Part shown: one piece after another, positions 45,199-57,535 of the stretch
How the letters are laid out: every line of letters starts with the position of its first letter
Numbering within the stretch: position 1 is the stretch's first letter
Assembly: GCA_013339765.2 (NCBI GenBank)
Contig: CM023457.1
Span: 56,755,745-56,819,744, forward strand
Source of the DNA: Haemaphysalis longicornis
Taxonomy: Eukaryota > Arthropoda > Arachnida > Ixodida > Ixodidae
Direction: 5' to 3'
DNA: 64,000 nt
Translations under genes and position numbers: made by a program
The notes under the pieces: generated by a model
What the model saw: the letters and a program-made list of their open reading frames with translations, nothing else
What the model was told of the DNA's origin: nothing
Databases searched by the model: none

Positions 45199-45726
45199 TT
45201 TTAGATGCGACGCTGAGAGCATCTCTTGTCGGCGGCCCTGCCCTTCCTGCGTGCGTCCGTCGTCATCGGCGTCCGCACTCTCCTCCGCTCACCCCCTCTC
45301 CTCTCCGATAGCGAACACTCTCTCGCGAGGGGCATTGGATTGGATTCGATTGGCTTGGCTTGGCTTGGATTGGATTTGGATTGGATTAAAGTGGATTGCG
45401 TTCGATTGTGATGCGTCATAGCCGCGGCAGACGCAACTGGCGCCGGCGCGTGCCCAGGTGAGAGCGAACACTCTTTCTCAGCATCTGCGGGTGTGCGGCC
45501 CAGCGCGCTCTCACTCCGCCGGTGGGGCGGCACTGCGCGCGGTGCTGCGCGTGTGCAGTACTCTCTCTCTCTCTCTCTGCGGTCTTCTCTCCTTCGGGCG
45601 CGCTGCGATATAACCGGTGTGTCTCTCTCCGGCGGCCTTTCGGTCGACGGTTTGCTCTCCCGCTTGTGCTTGATCCCCCCTCAGCGTCGCATCACACCAG
45701 GGTTCCCGCGAGGGGAGGTGGGCGTA
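45199..45726 (-). mobile_element. Hairpin-tailed composite element E4
   Basis: The minus-strand order matches E1: CACCTCCCCTCGCGGGAACC; ATGCGACGCTGAG; CACACCGGTTATATCGCAGC; a CCAAT-type array (45,331-45,393); CCCCTCGCGAGAGAGTG; GCGGACGCCGATGACGACGG. It ends in an AGATGC...GCATCT hairpin with a 10-nt loop (45,203-45,224) and an A-run. GATGCGACGCTGAG occurs inverted at both ends. A (CT)n lies at 45,561-45,579. Confidence 0.7.
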
Positions 45727-47829
45727 ATTTTTTATTTTCCAATGACACACGGTGCACCCAGCCTTTGCGTAGCAAACAAGAACGAAACAGAAATATAAAA
45801 TATCTATTTACTGGCGCGGGTAGTCGCCCGAGGCCCGGCTATGCGAACTCCATTTTGAGAGGTTCTGGCGTATAATGAGCTAGAAAGCTCGTTGACATAC
45901 AAAACGGAACGAATTGCCGCCAGTCAACTACGGATGCGTGGGCGTTGTGCCGCAGGAATAAATCCCGGCAGCAATTGTGGATTACATCACTCAAATTTTA
46001 ACAGACCCGTATTTGTCTGATCGGAAAAAATTGTTTTCTTACCCAGTTTTGTAATTTTCAATAGTTTTCTTGTTCTTTTAAAGAACAATTTCCCTCTGTG
46101 AGATTTCCACACACTTTTCGCCTCCATTTCCGCACTTTTGGCTGTTGCCGCGTCACTGGAAATAAATATGATCTGATCTCAGTTTCGTAAAGCTTACTCA
46201 CCTGAAGTTAAACTTAACAACTAAAGAATAGCGGTGGTGTTTTTCTGGCAGCTGTAGTTTCGGCAGTAGATTGAACAACATGATCGTAAAATATAAATCA
46301 CCCACACCCATGCAATGCAATCCTAGCAAATTAAATTCAATGCAGCCCAATTCTGCTTACCGTAAGACAAGTCGTTGCGTATGACAACAATGAGAAGGTA
46401 GAGTAAAAATTATTATATGGTCGAAGCTTTTCTTATTCCAGAAAGATAAGTGAGTAAAGAAAAGGCGTGCACTCACAAACTACAAGGAGGTGAGCAAACA
46501 AGCCAAAAAAAGAGTAGTGAACAAGGAGCCGACGAATATTCAGATGATTGACTAAACGAGCAGAAAATAAAACGAACAATGCGAAAGGACAAAACGCGGA
46601 AGCGAGCGGCAGAAACAAACAAACACGAACCATAAACAGACAAAACAACAAACACAGAGACAACGACAAGACACAAATTTATATCTGACACACAGTTCGA
46701 GAACTGGCAGCAGTAAAACTTTCGCATTTACCTCCAACTTCCTTCTGTGCGTCCATAAAAGCTACCGCACCAGAACGGCGTGGTTACACTGACAGTGGCT
46801 GGCAGGGAAGCCAGTGCGGTTGTCGAAGTAAAGGGTGATCTGTTTCAGTTATAGAAGACAGCTGCGGACTAAGAAAAATGAACGTGTTGGAACAAACAGG
46901 CTTTAGGGAAACAGTCAAGACGCAAAGTCATCGTAAGCAACGCACACATGCTAAATGACGGCGAAACGTTTCCCGTAACACCCACAAGCTGAATCGGCAG
47001 CCTTACCCTCCAAGGTGCCGTCGAAATTCACCGCACCTGAATAAAAAAAGACTGCGAACAGAAAAAACCTACACCCAACTCCGCCACCCTCCCACCCTCT
47101 GAAATCCATTCCAGCAAATTTGTTTTCGAGAAACAGCTGATGAGGAGAGTTGAAAAAAGTCACAAAACAAGCCTCAACTACACCACAGCTAGTCATCTGC
47201 GTTTCGAGCAACCATTTACAACTCTAGAAATTCTGGCGCTCGCAACACTTCCTTGCACAAAAGGAAGAGGGAAGAAAAGCCAGCCTGCTTCCTCGAATGT
47301 TGTCAGCCGCGGCCACTTCGGGCAGCATATCCGTCATGTTTGTGTTTGAAGCAAGCGACTCGGTACAAGCGAAGATCAATTTAAGGAAGTAGAAAGCCCG
47401 CCCAGCAAATTATAATAACGCCAGGGGATCCACGATTCCGGAGGGAGCGCTGTTTGTTCGTCTTAAGGTGCAGAAGAAATATTCCGAACCTGGTCGCCGC
47501 GTGTAAATGGGAACACCTGAATCTCACTTCTTCCTTGCTCTAGGACGCATGTACATTTTAATAAATGAAAAGCGTAGTAAATGACCCGCTGCTCTAATTT
47601 CAGAGCAACCCGTTTCTCTACCGCTAAATAAGCACATACAGCAGTAAATTGACATAAGCGAGAGAAGAAAAGAAACATCAATGGCAGAAAAAGCAAAGTG
47701 GCACACCTTTGGAAAAATTTCCGGGAACATTTAAATCTTCTTACGTGCTTTGAAAGCAGACCTAACGCATTATTGCGATGGGATGTCTTTTTATAAACGT
47801 CCCCGAGTCGGCATAGCGGCCGCGTTAAT
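45727..47829. other. No recognised feature
   Basis: Purine-rich and AT-rich sequence. Frames are short and without motifs. Confidence 0.4.
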
Positions 47830-48004
47830 TCACCATTCTTGATCGTTCTTCATCCTCCAGAATCTATTAAATTCCATTACGATCAATCAGTCCACTATGC
47901 TTCATATCAATCCAGCTTTACCACCGTGGCCCCATTAACCCCACCCTAATCAACCGTAATCAATCGAAATTTAGTCTAATATATTGTGATTTATCTTAAA
48001 CTAT
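47830..48004. repeat. Degenerate AATC/CCTAAT-rich tract
   Basis: Loose repeats of CCTAAT, AATCAAT and similar words lie 3' of E5. A longer similar tract lies at 48,476-48,870. Confidence 0.5.
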
Positions 48005-48475
48005 ATTTTAGATGAAAAGCATCTCTTTCTCTCGGGTCCATCATCCGTCGTCCGTCGTCCGTCCGTCCGCACCTCTCCCCGTCTCCCCACCAGCTGTGCG
48101 ATAGCGCGCGCGCTTCTCCTCCTCCCCCTCTCTCCACGCCAGCTGTGCGATAGCCCGCGCGCTGCTCCTCCACTCCCCCTCTCCACGCCAGCTATGCGAT
48201 AGCGCGCGCGCTACTCATCACCGCAGCTGCGCGATAAGCGCGCAGCGTGTCTCCTTTCTCATTTCCCCCTCTCCGCTCCATCTGCTCTATATAATAAACC
48301 CGGTCCGCGTGCTGCTCCCTCAGTTGCTGTTTCGGTTGAGTCACGCTGCGCCGTCCGGAGTTCCATCATTTTTCCTTATTTGGATACCCAATCTCGTGAA
48401 CGTTTCGGAACCTCCGAGATGCTCCGCATCAACTCGGGGTTCTGTCGCGGGAAGGTGTGTCATTTTTTTTTCATC
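48005..48475 (-). mobile_element. Hairpin-tailed composite element E5
   Basis: Minus-strand sense runs from a CCTTCCCGCGACAGAACCCC 5' module and GATGCGGAGCATC, through a TTATTATATAGAGC core (48,283-48,297). It continues through a four-unit GC-rich minisatellite with CGCTATCGCACAGCTGG (periods 49, 49 and 35), to GTGCGGACGGACGGACGACG and a hairpin AGATG-CTTTT-CATCT (48,010-48,024) followed by AAAA. On the plus strand TATATAA at 48,288 is followed 34 bases later by TCAGTT. This resembles an arthropod TATA/initiator pair, but use is unproven. Confidence 0.6.
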
Positions 48476-49865
48476 TTAACCCACCTTAAGTCGGCCTACT
48501 GCGTTTTAATTTATATTATTTTTTGGTAATATCATTTCATTTATGTTCGAATTCACCTTAATTTGCCTAATCCACTTCAATTATTTATTTCTCCTAAATA
48601 CCACATTTATAGTCATTAAAATCAATCACTGGGCAATCATTATTGCATATTAATTACTTTTTGTCGAACCTAGTCTAATATCTAGTTCCTCTAAATACCA
48701 ATTTTTAAAAATCACTAGCGAGTCCCTATTCTATCTTAATCTTCTATTCATCCACCCTAATTCATCTTAAATATTCGTAACCTACCCTAATTCTTCACGT
48801 AATATTCATTACTATCAATCAGTAATAAATCATTAATTAGCTTTGATAATCATTAATCATCTCTCATACCGACTGACATGTATAGGGTTCACTTCTGGCC
48901 TTCAGTCACTTAGGTTTTCGCATCATTCAACGGCAACCTTCCAAGGAGACAGATGAGGCTTTCGGCTTAATACGGCTCTTTCATGGCACGCCTTACTAAC
49001 ACTGCAATGCTACTAATATTAGACATATTGCCAGACTTCTGCAGTTGTTGGTAGCGTTACAATAGTCAAAAGAGTTCACTCGGAACCCCAAACGAGCAAA
49101 GCAACTGACAATTTAATTTAAAAAAATTGTACCTCTCATCAAACTTGAAAGTGACCGTTGTCGTCGTCGTTGTTAGAGTCAACAAGGGTAGTACCGGAAA
49201 TCACATGACCTCAGAGGCGGGAACTGCTCAGTGGTGGGAGTAGTACCGTTATTGCGCCGTTGCATGGCGGTCTCATTCCTACACGTAAACAGTCTTCAGT
49301 GTATCTGTCGAACTTTTTTCACGCTTAAGTAATGTAATCAGAGTGAAAAAAGACAACTGCTGCGCAGAAACGGTCACCGCAAGCTTTCCATGTCACGAGA
49401 AGACAGTCTCCTGTGAAAATTTTTAAAGTCAAAGTTTTCTTAGTGGGACGGGTGGAGTACTTGCAAAAAACTGATGCATTTCCCAACAGACCGGTTGGTC
49501 GATAGCAATTCTCTATTAACGTCCCTGGACAAGCGTGGCGAGCGTGAAAGCCGGCTGGCATTATGTCAAAAAGGTTACTTGAAACTGGATAAAAAGGAAT
49601 GGCTGTAGATAAGACACACATCGATCATAAAGCAGCAGAACAAAAGTACACCTTTCCCTGATAAACAACGTATCGGTATACATTTAAATCATTCGTAGAT
49701 GCGTTTCCTTATTGCGCGAAGTATACCCCAATAGGTTCGTTTTTCTGTTTGCCATTTGGGTCTTTGAATATTTGCTGATCTATGGGACTTACTTTCAGCG
49801 AAGGTTGGGCGCAGGTCTAGTTTCGCGCTTCTTTGAACTTTCTTTCAATCTATGAATATTCAGAT
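48476..49865. other. AT-rich tract, otherwise nothing recognised
   Basis: Words such as CACCTTAATT, CACCCTAATTC and AATCATTAAT recur to about 48,870. The remainder shows no feature. Confidence 0.4.
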
Positions 49866-50103
49866 TGATTGATTGTAGCATTTAACGCGCCGACGCAACG
49901 CAGACGATGAGGCGCGCCGTAGTGGAGGGCTCCGGATTAATTTTGACCACCTGGGGATCTTTTACGTGCACCCAAATCTCGTACACACGGCGTTCTATGC
50001 TTTTTTGCCCCCATCAGAAAAGCGGCCGCCGCGGCCGGTATTCAACCCGCGACCTCGTGGTCAGCAGCGCAACGCCTTAGCCACTGAGCCACCACGGCGG
50101 GTT
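49866..50103 (-). mobile_element. Ruka-like SINE, full length
   Basis: The minus strand has the head GGTGGCTCAGTGGCTAAGG, a B box altered to GGTTGAATACC, the usual body and a GATT-type tail at 49,866. The B-box change would weaken Pol III recognition. Flanks share TTCAATC-like sequence, but a target duplication is not clear. Confidence 0.9.
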
Positions 50104-52512
50104 CAATCAATCTTCAGGAACAGATGGCATATTTTATTATTACTTTTTTTTCATAATGAGGGCGTATATACTTCGTGTGAAATAGTTCATTGAAACAAAG
50201 AAATAAGGTACCAAGGGTCAACCTTCCTTTACAAACGAAGCAAAAAGCAGGCAAGCCGATAACGTCAGCGGCGCTGGCAGTCTTAAAACTGTTTACCTAG
50301 TGGGCATAAATATGACCCTATAAAGCGCTGCAAATTATTATAGGGGCAATGGCTTCATTCGGTCCAGAAACTATGGGTTAAAATTATACCACGAATTGCC
50401 TCAACCGTCGGCTTCTTTCATATCAGGGCCACTCTGGGCAAGAAGCAATCGTAGTCAAAAGCGAACATTGCCGATCGACTTCTCTCTCCGTAGGGCCTCT
50501 CAAGGGAACGACCAAGTCATTGAACTCCGTCAATGCGGCTGGCAAAGGATGAACGGCTGCACGGGATAGCAAGAAAAGCCCACACCATGGAAGCAATGCC
50601 GACAAAATCCAACCACTGCTAAGCCTTAGAACGTCACCAACTGACCTGAATGTGCTTTGAAGACGACTAAAAAGATAAAGAGAATTACCCGGAGGGCATA
50701 AGTCGGTGCTTTTTGAATAACGAATTCACGACTTATAAATTAACGACTTCTAACACAGAGCATGTTCATTGGCTGAAAGACACATACTGAATGGGTGGAA
50801 AATTTCGATGCACAGCCTTCGATTTCTAAAACGGCTATCGATTACCTCGCTTTCTAAACGCTAGTTTCAACAAGTGACTAGCGACTCACTGGCCAGTTGA
50901 AAAATGCACACCCATCGAGACGGCGTAAGGTACGCCACCGGAGCTTCCTAACAGAGTGACGTAGTTATATGTAAGGGAATGGCCTAGGCCGAGGGAACGG
51001 GTTCTCACCTGCGCGATGTTGGCGTTGCCTCGCAGCATTCAATATTTTTACATTAAAATATCAATCGGTGAGTACCCATTTTTTATGCATCCATTATTAA
51101 GAATTTAAAACAACTGGAAAGACCTTGATGTCTTATTTTTCCTCTACTATTTATTTTGAGGGAGCCGGCAATGTAGCTACGAGAGTTATGCCAGAAATGT
51201 GCTGTACCACCATCTCAACCATGCAGGAACGTTTGACGTACGAAACAACTTGGGGTAAGTTTTTGTTTACTTTGATTTTGCGCTAGCTAGAAATGTCGTA
51301 CGGTTTACCTGTACTGCGCAGCAATATTATAGGGGACGTGGCACCCAAGTGATACTTGACGGGCTGGAGCCTGTTTGGCTGCTACCTCAAGTGTCAAGAG
51401 TTAGCGCCTTCTTTAAAAACGACTTTGTAACAAAAAAATGTAAGCGGATTTCCTTTTTATATGGGGTTTTCTCTTACCTGTGCTAAAATAAGTGTCCCCT
51501 AGAGAAGGAGATATTTTTTCAAACCCGATAGCTCACTCGCTTTGCCAACGCAGCAGAAAAGCAAACAATAGCGACTTTCGTTCATGGACGTAATGAAGAA
51601 GTCGATAATAATCTGAAATCTAAAGCTGTATAAAAACACTCTTCCGATCCGGAAATACCTGTATTTCAAAGTACAAAACACTCTCGGCCATTTCTTAGGC
51701 TTGGCTGCCCAGATTATTGACGCAGGGAATTGTGGACGACTATTTTAAATTGCCTTAGCAGCTGAATTGGCACAATAACGACGCCTACCTCCCTTCCTAC
51801 GGCGAAAATCTTATTCTTGCGCCCGATCGCGTTGGTTATTTTCGGCTAGCCCATGAATGTCGGGGAGGTTACGTATGGTTTCGAGGTAGCAAACCAGAGT
51901 TCAGAAAGCGACCAACTTGCAAACAGATACGGTGCTCAGATTCTAAAGGAATAAAACACGTTGGAGTCCTGAAAATAAAAACAACCTCTTGCAGCGCTAA
52001 TGTCGGTTTTTACGCAACTATGCCAAGTGCATTATTGAAAGCAAGGGAATGTTTTCGAAAGGCGGGGCAGAAATATCAATGCGAAGGCCGTTTGATGTTT
52101 GACCTACAGTGGAGTGCCGATGCGACCTCACGCTGCACGAGTGACTACAGCGCCAAGTACGCTAGGGAGCTTGTGAGTAAACGATAACAATTTTCTGCAG
52201 AGCAACCACATAGAAAGAATAGAAATGTTTGCTCTTAAGACAATTATAGCAACAGGCAAACCGCTAGTGCTTTCGATAGATTTGGAGCGAAAAAAACTAA
52301 CAATAAATCATGTTTAGGCAGGGTCATAGGGAAAACGTCGAACTGTGAGACGGTTCACGAAAACTCGGACCCTGCTTTCAGCTTTCACAATGCTGTTTAT
52401 GCGAGACACGAATTTCGGGCATGCGGCAGTCTTTGAGTTGCAAGTGTCATTTCAATACCTAGAAACGCACCGGTCGCGAATACAGGGTAAGGCTGCAGCA
52501 GGAAAGGAAAAG
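50104..52512. other. No recognised feature
   Basis: AT-rich. No shared repeats or domains. Confidence 0.4.
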
Positions 52513-52593
52513 ACAGACAGAGAAGGGGAAGAGAGAGAGAGGAAGATGAGAGAGAGAGAGAGGGGGGAGGGAGAGAGGGAGAGAGAGAGAGTA
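52513..52593. repeat. (AG)n-rich tract
   Basis: An interrupted AG array. On the minus strand it is preceded by CATTAAAAAGATTC, so it may be a (CT)n retroelement tail. Confidence 0.85.
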
Positions 52594-54119
52594 AAAGAAT
52601 CTTTTTAATGCCATCCGTTCAATACGGCATCTTTGAGGAGTTCAAGCACCACGCGAAAGATATGCGCTGTTTGCCCAGAGGAGCAGAAGAAAATACTGAA
52701 AACGATTTGGCAAAAAAAACACTAAAGAAACTTCGACCATGTACAGGCGCGGTGGAAGAGGGTAAAGAGAAGTTGCCGCAGTGAATTGCGGAGCAGAGCC
52801 CAATATGCCAATCCGCATATCGTCTTGCATCTATTCACCCGAAAAGCACCGCTCCCTTGTAAAGTGAAAGAAATAAAAAAAAAAAAGAAGAGAACAGCTA
52901 AACGAAAACTACAACAAATAAAAAGTATGCAGATGACTCTCAATACATCTGCGTCCGGCTTGTTGCAGTCTGGGCGGGCTCGTTGCTTTTTATATATCTT
53001 GTTCTTCACCATCCCTAACGCTTTCTTTCACTGCCGGCCTTAGCCCCGCCGGAAACGGGAATTTTATCCCGAGATGCACCGACGTCGGACTACGTAATGG
53101 AGTCGGCCCTTGCGCCATGACAGCATGCGGTCATCTCCTCCCCTTGAATACATTTTTCCCTTCTGTTTGTTGGCTGCGCCCGTGTATGCGACAGCGGGCT
53201 GGTCAACCGAGAAATTACATGCGCCCCCGAAAAGAAGATGCGAGGCGGCAGGGTCTGCAAAAGGAACCGAATAGACTGGCAGCATCCCAGGGGCTTTTAT
53301 TTATGTCCATGAAACTGGACGGCGGAAATCAGCCGCCTTGACACCGAGTGCGGATATTCGTCGTGCAGCAAGAAATATTAATATTAATCAACTGTTTAAG
53401 TATTTGCAGCTGCTTCTGCGTAGAAGAAACAATAAATGCTAAACAACCCGATACTCTCGGAAACCCAGCAGCTCAAATGAATCCAAGGGTCCGTAGTCAC
53501 GGCCCGTCGTCGCTCCGTCGTCGCCATCGACGGGTCCTCCTTCTAAGAGGACAAAGTGCGGATCACTCCGAATCGCAGGAGGACCTTTATCCTGGGTTTC
53601 GGGCCCCAAAATGTAGAATTAGAGGAGGGATCCTGGACTGCGACGTCCCGGTGATAGGGTGGCGGTTCCATTTACAATGTGGTGATGCGAGGGAGACGAA
53701 GCAGCTCGAGCTAGAGCTGCTTACGCGATGAAGTGCCCGACGATTATGATATCGCCGGTGCAGCGATGATGTTTATCCATAAAATTTGTACACAGGAGTT
53801 AGCCGCATGGTAGTTACTCGGTATTTCGTTTATTCTAACCCTAAACGAAATATGCCGCATCAATACCTTTTTTTGCTTGCTGATGAATTTATCATTCGAT
53901 GAATGATGTCACCAAGCTCAGTTCCCACTAAACACTCTGTGGTTTCTTAATGTGCCATGAAGCCCCGATGAGCACACAACTTACAAAGGTTATACGAAAG
54001 CAAAAAAAAAAGTCTTCTGAGAAGGTAAATGCCCTCTCGCCGGGCCTTGATGCCAGCACTGCCTTCATGAAGACAGATCTGCCCCTGATAGTCTGTTTAT
54101 CTGCAGAGACATCACAAAA
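52594..54119. other. No gene; small palindrome
   Basis: AAGCAGCTC and GAGCTGCTT (53,699-53,722) form a 9-bp stem. The 127-residue plus-strand frame here has no domain I recognise. Confidence 0.4.
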
Positions 54120-54499
54120 CGTTACCGCTTCACCCTGCGCCAATATCCTCCCGCCCACCCATCCCTATCAGTGGAACAGGAACGCCCTTGGCGTCAGCTT
54201 CAAACTGAATCCCTCCCCTGTTCAGCCACACTCCATCACATTCACCACTCACGATACCCCACAGCACTCCGCCAGCACTGCGGAGAACTGGCCACAGTAT
54301 ATCACCTCGTGAGGGCCTACAAATTTGACCCCTTCCCTCTCGTCCCCTCCCTCAACCCTTCCCTCTTCCCTTCCCTCAGAAGAAGCGCTGGGTAGCTCAA
54401 ACCTGGATCTCCAGAAGGCGCTCACGGGTCCCACAGCCATAGTCGACGAAGCACTACGGTCTTGGCACAAACGCTACACTAACACTTGGTTGATTAAAG

Positions 54500-54568
<69 letters not shown>
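54120..54568 (+). mobile_element. LINE 3' end with (CT)n tail
   Basis: A plus-strand C-terminus reads ERPWRQLQTESLPCSATLHH and HCGELATVYHLVRAYKFDP, then after a frameshift SEEALGSSNLDLQKALTG. This resembles the Cys/His-rich end of R1/Jockey-like LINEs. It is followed by GATTAAAGTCTAT and 65 bases of (CT)n (54,504-54,568). The RT core is missing. Confidence 0.6.
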
Positions 54569-54570
<2 letters not shown>

Positions 54571-54715
54571 CGCACGCGCTGCTTGTCGCGGCACACAACG
54601 GCGTTGTTTTGGTGGTGACCGAAGACGCTGCCGTTTATTGTGACCATCGTTGATTATGTTTGTTTTCTCTTAAAAAAGAACAAAAGTCACCTTTGTTAGA
54701 TTCCTTAGGGTGGAT

Positions 54716-54935
54716 ATTTCCTTCTTTCCTTCATTTTTCCAAACTGCGCTCAGGGATTTATCAATACACAGCGCGTCAGCAGTGGTGGGCGTCCCTAAAA
54801 GCCTCGGCGCTGCATGACACCTTCTGGGTTTTTTCCCGTTATTTTCAGGCAAGAGCGGAGGTATTCCTTGTGGTGCGACAGTTACGATGCAGCGCCGGAT
54901 GGTTGTTCCCAGTTTTATGGCGTCTTTAGAAAAGG
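54716..54935 (+). repeat. Dispersed 215-bp repeat Q, copy 2
   Basis: Same orientation and order as 14,880-15,095. Shared features include TGCGACAGTTACGATGCAGC-like sequence and GTTTTATGGCGTC. Confidence 0.65.
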
Positions 54936-55042
54936 CACCCAAGCTCGGCTTAGGCGGAAAAAAGGAAGGAGAAAAACACAAAGCGAAGGGGCGTTTCAAC
55001 TGGAAAGGCAGTCGCCGTTAAGACACGGGGAAAACGTTGACA

Positions 55043-55092
55043 AGAGTGTGTTCGAGATGTCGGCGCACGTTAAAGACCCCCAGGTGGTATAA
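55043..55092 (+). mobile_element. Ruka-like SINE body fragment
   Basis: GTGTGTTCGAGATGTCGGCG, CACGTTAAAGACC and CCCAGGTGG match the SINE body. The head and tail are missing, and the fragment touches the 3' end of I-LINE copy 3. Confidence 0.7.
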
Positions 55093-55399
55093 AGGGCGCA
55101 AGGGGGTTTACGCCAAAGAGCGCCAAGTGTGCAGTGTGCTTGGGTTAGAGGCGCTTGTCTAAAATTGGTGTATAGGGGCAATACTTTGTGAATAAAAGTG
55201 GCTATACAAACACTATGGGTGCAACAGATAGGGCCTTCTAAACGCGGCTCCTCGAGGACAACATTTTGCCAAGGCAAAAAGGCGAGACCCCTGAGCATCA
55301 CAGAAAAAGCCCTCACCACTATCCTCATTGCTGCGTAGCAGGCTGCGGTTACATATAGTACGAAATTTCCTTTAAAAAATCAACGTATGCAAGGTAAGC

Positions 55400-56540
55400 A
55401 AGCAGTCTTTTGTAATGGACCCTTCTTTCATCCGATGGAAAGTGTGCGTGGTTTTGTGCTATGTGCCTGCATCTTTCTTTTCGAGTTCTCTACATTCAAT
55501 TAGAACATGCAATACAGACAGAGCTCTTCCTCACCCAGCACAAATTGGACGTGGTTTACTATTTGAAAGATGTCCGTGTGTGCAATTTGCGTGCCCTGTC
55601 CTTAGACGACAAAGTGCGATACAAATGGATCTGTGTAGCTTCTCTGTTGGCTATCTGCCTTTGGTCGGTTTAATTGTATCCCAATGTATCTGCCAGGTTT
55701 CCCGGAGTTTTCTTTCCCGGAGGACCAATTACTGCACAGGACGTAATGTCCACATCATCCCGAAGAGCTGCAGCAGCTTATCTTTTGTCAGCAGCCTCAT
55801 TACCAGGTATTCGACAATGGTCAGGTACCGAGCGAATTCTGATTTCGGGCCTCATAGTGTAGGCTGACATGATGGTGTTTAATAATCACTTGAACACTGC
55901 ATTTTCGCGAGGCTTTGCAGAATACAGGGATGTCAATACGCTAAAGAATCTGTATATACGACTCAACGATGTCTTTGGTGTTGTATTATGTGTTCTGCAG
56001 CCATTGCAACACCATGGGCCTTATCTGGGAATATGCTGGAGTTATGGTGTTTTGAAAACAAAGTAACAGGGCCCGCTTACAGCAACATGCACCGTAGAGC
56101 TGGTTTTAGATGCGTCTGTGTAGAAATCTCCGCCGTCGTATTTGCGGTGAAGGCTTAAAAATCGTTGCTTTATTACGGCACAGGAAGCTTTGTTCTTGTC
56201 TATGCTTACCCATGACAAGTCACATGCTACTCGGAACAATTTCCACGGCACAATGACGTCGGTAGAGGCGGTTGTGCGTCGTTAAATAAAACTTTCATCT
56301 TCGATTCCCAAGCGCTTACAGGCGTTGCTTCGGGCTGCGGAAGAGAGGGTCTTTTTAGGAACATACCTGCAGTGGATGTATCATGTATCAAGATGTCTGA
56401 CGGGTGTTTTACTAGTAACTTTGTTTTAACTGCGTATAACAAGGCTGTGTAGGCACACTGACATTCCAGGGACCACATATCAGATTCTACATAGAAACTT
56501 TCAGTCGGGCTTGTTCGGAAGGAACCTGTCGTCAATCTAA
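55400..56540 (-). pseudogene. RT thumb, RNase H and C-terminus of I-LINE copy 3
   Basis: RTSPTESFYVESDMWSLECQ (56,500) is the link from RT to RNase H. DFYTDASKTSSTVHVAVSGP (56,100) keeps the first catalytic Asp that copy 1 lost. The next box is degraded (PDKAHGVAMAAEHI, with the Glu position changed). YTDSL is still visible at about 55,930. Stops occur between blocks. Confidence 0.8.
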
Positions 56541-56742
56541 GGCCCGGTGCTAAACTAGGTCTAATAGTTTAAGAGCGGCCTTTACGGCTGACTGACAAAC
56601 AACACTGCCGTAGTCATTGGTCGAGCCTCGATCTGACAAGGCGATTGAAGAATTTCAATGAGAAAGATTTAGCGGTCCCGTATGAGTGACGTGAGAGAAC
56701 CTTAAAAATGTTAAGTGCCTTCTTGCATTTTATTTCTACTTT

Positions 56743-56801
56743 TGTTGATTATGATTGATTGATGATTGATTGATTATGATTGATGATTGATTGATTGATT
56801 G

Positions 56802-56854
<53 letters not shown>

Positions 56855-57036
56855 TAGGGTTTAACATGCCCACGCAACGCAGGCGGTGAGGCGCGCCGTA
56901 GTGGAGGGCTACGGATCAATTTGGCCACCTGGGGATCATTAACGTGCCTTGGAATCTCGAACACACGGGCGTTTTTGCTTTTCGCCTCCATCAGAAAAGC
57001 GGCCGCCGCGCCGGGAATCGAACCCGCGACCCCTAG
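56743..57036 (-). mobile_element. Ruka-like SINE, 5'-truncated, with expanded (GATT)n tail
   Basis: On the minus strand the copy begins within the B box region (GGGTCGCGGGTTCGATTCCC) and lacks the A box. The body is typical, and the tail is expanded to about 110 bases (56,743-56,854). It interrupts the RT of I-LINE copy 3, so it is younger than that insertion. Confidence 0.9.
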
Positions 57037-57039
57037 TTT

Positions 57040-57535
57040 TTTGATGTGGGGTGCGAAGCTTAAATTTTCATCCAGCAAAACACCCAAGAAAGTATGCTCT
57101 TTTTTCCCTGGAACTTGTTTTCCGTCCGGAGTGGAAAATAGATCAGGCCGCAGTTCTAGTAGTTTTGTAGAGCGGACGCATGACGTTTTGTGCCCATTTA
57201 AGGTAAAGCCGTTTTGTTCTAGACACCTTAAGAGACTATTCACTACAAGTTGGAGCTGTCTCTCGCAAATGGACATATCGAAAGACTTGAAACTTCTCTG
57301 CACGTCGTACGTGCATAAAGAACAACAAAGTGAGCGGGGGTGAAACATTCTTCAAAGTATTCATTTTAACGATAAAAAGTGTGCAACTCAGAACACATCC
57401 CTGTGGCACACCATTTTCTTAGTTGAACACTCGTAATAAAACAGTGCCAAGCCGCACTCGAAATGACCTGTGAGTAAGGTGGTCCTCTGGGATATTAAGC
57501 ATATAGCCGCAAATGCCAAACGCAGCGGGGTCAAG
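57040..57535 (-). pseudogene. RT part of I-LINE copy 3
   Basis: Readable blocks are GICGYMLNIPEDHLTHRSFR, ENGVPQGCVLSCTLFIVKMN after an in-frame stop, and SFDMSICERQLQLVVN. NGFTLNGHKTSCVRS and KKEHTFLGVLLDENLSFAPH follow. The catalytic box, FVDD in copy 1, reads CTYD here, so it is inactive. The reading then runs straight into SINE sequence at about 57,036. Confidence 0.8.

Larger units (their letters stand above)
55093..57535 (-). mobile_element. I-group LINE copy 3 with nested SINE
   Basis: The RT part (57,040-57,535), RNase H and C-terminus (55,400-56,540) and a 3' end with GGCGCAAG...AAAGAGCGCC match copies 1 and 2. The RT is split by a Ruka SINE. The element starts inside the RT (about GICGYMLNIPEDHLTHRSF), so it is 5'-truncated. 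Its 5' edge coincides with the start of the duplicated unit. Confidence 0.85.
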
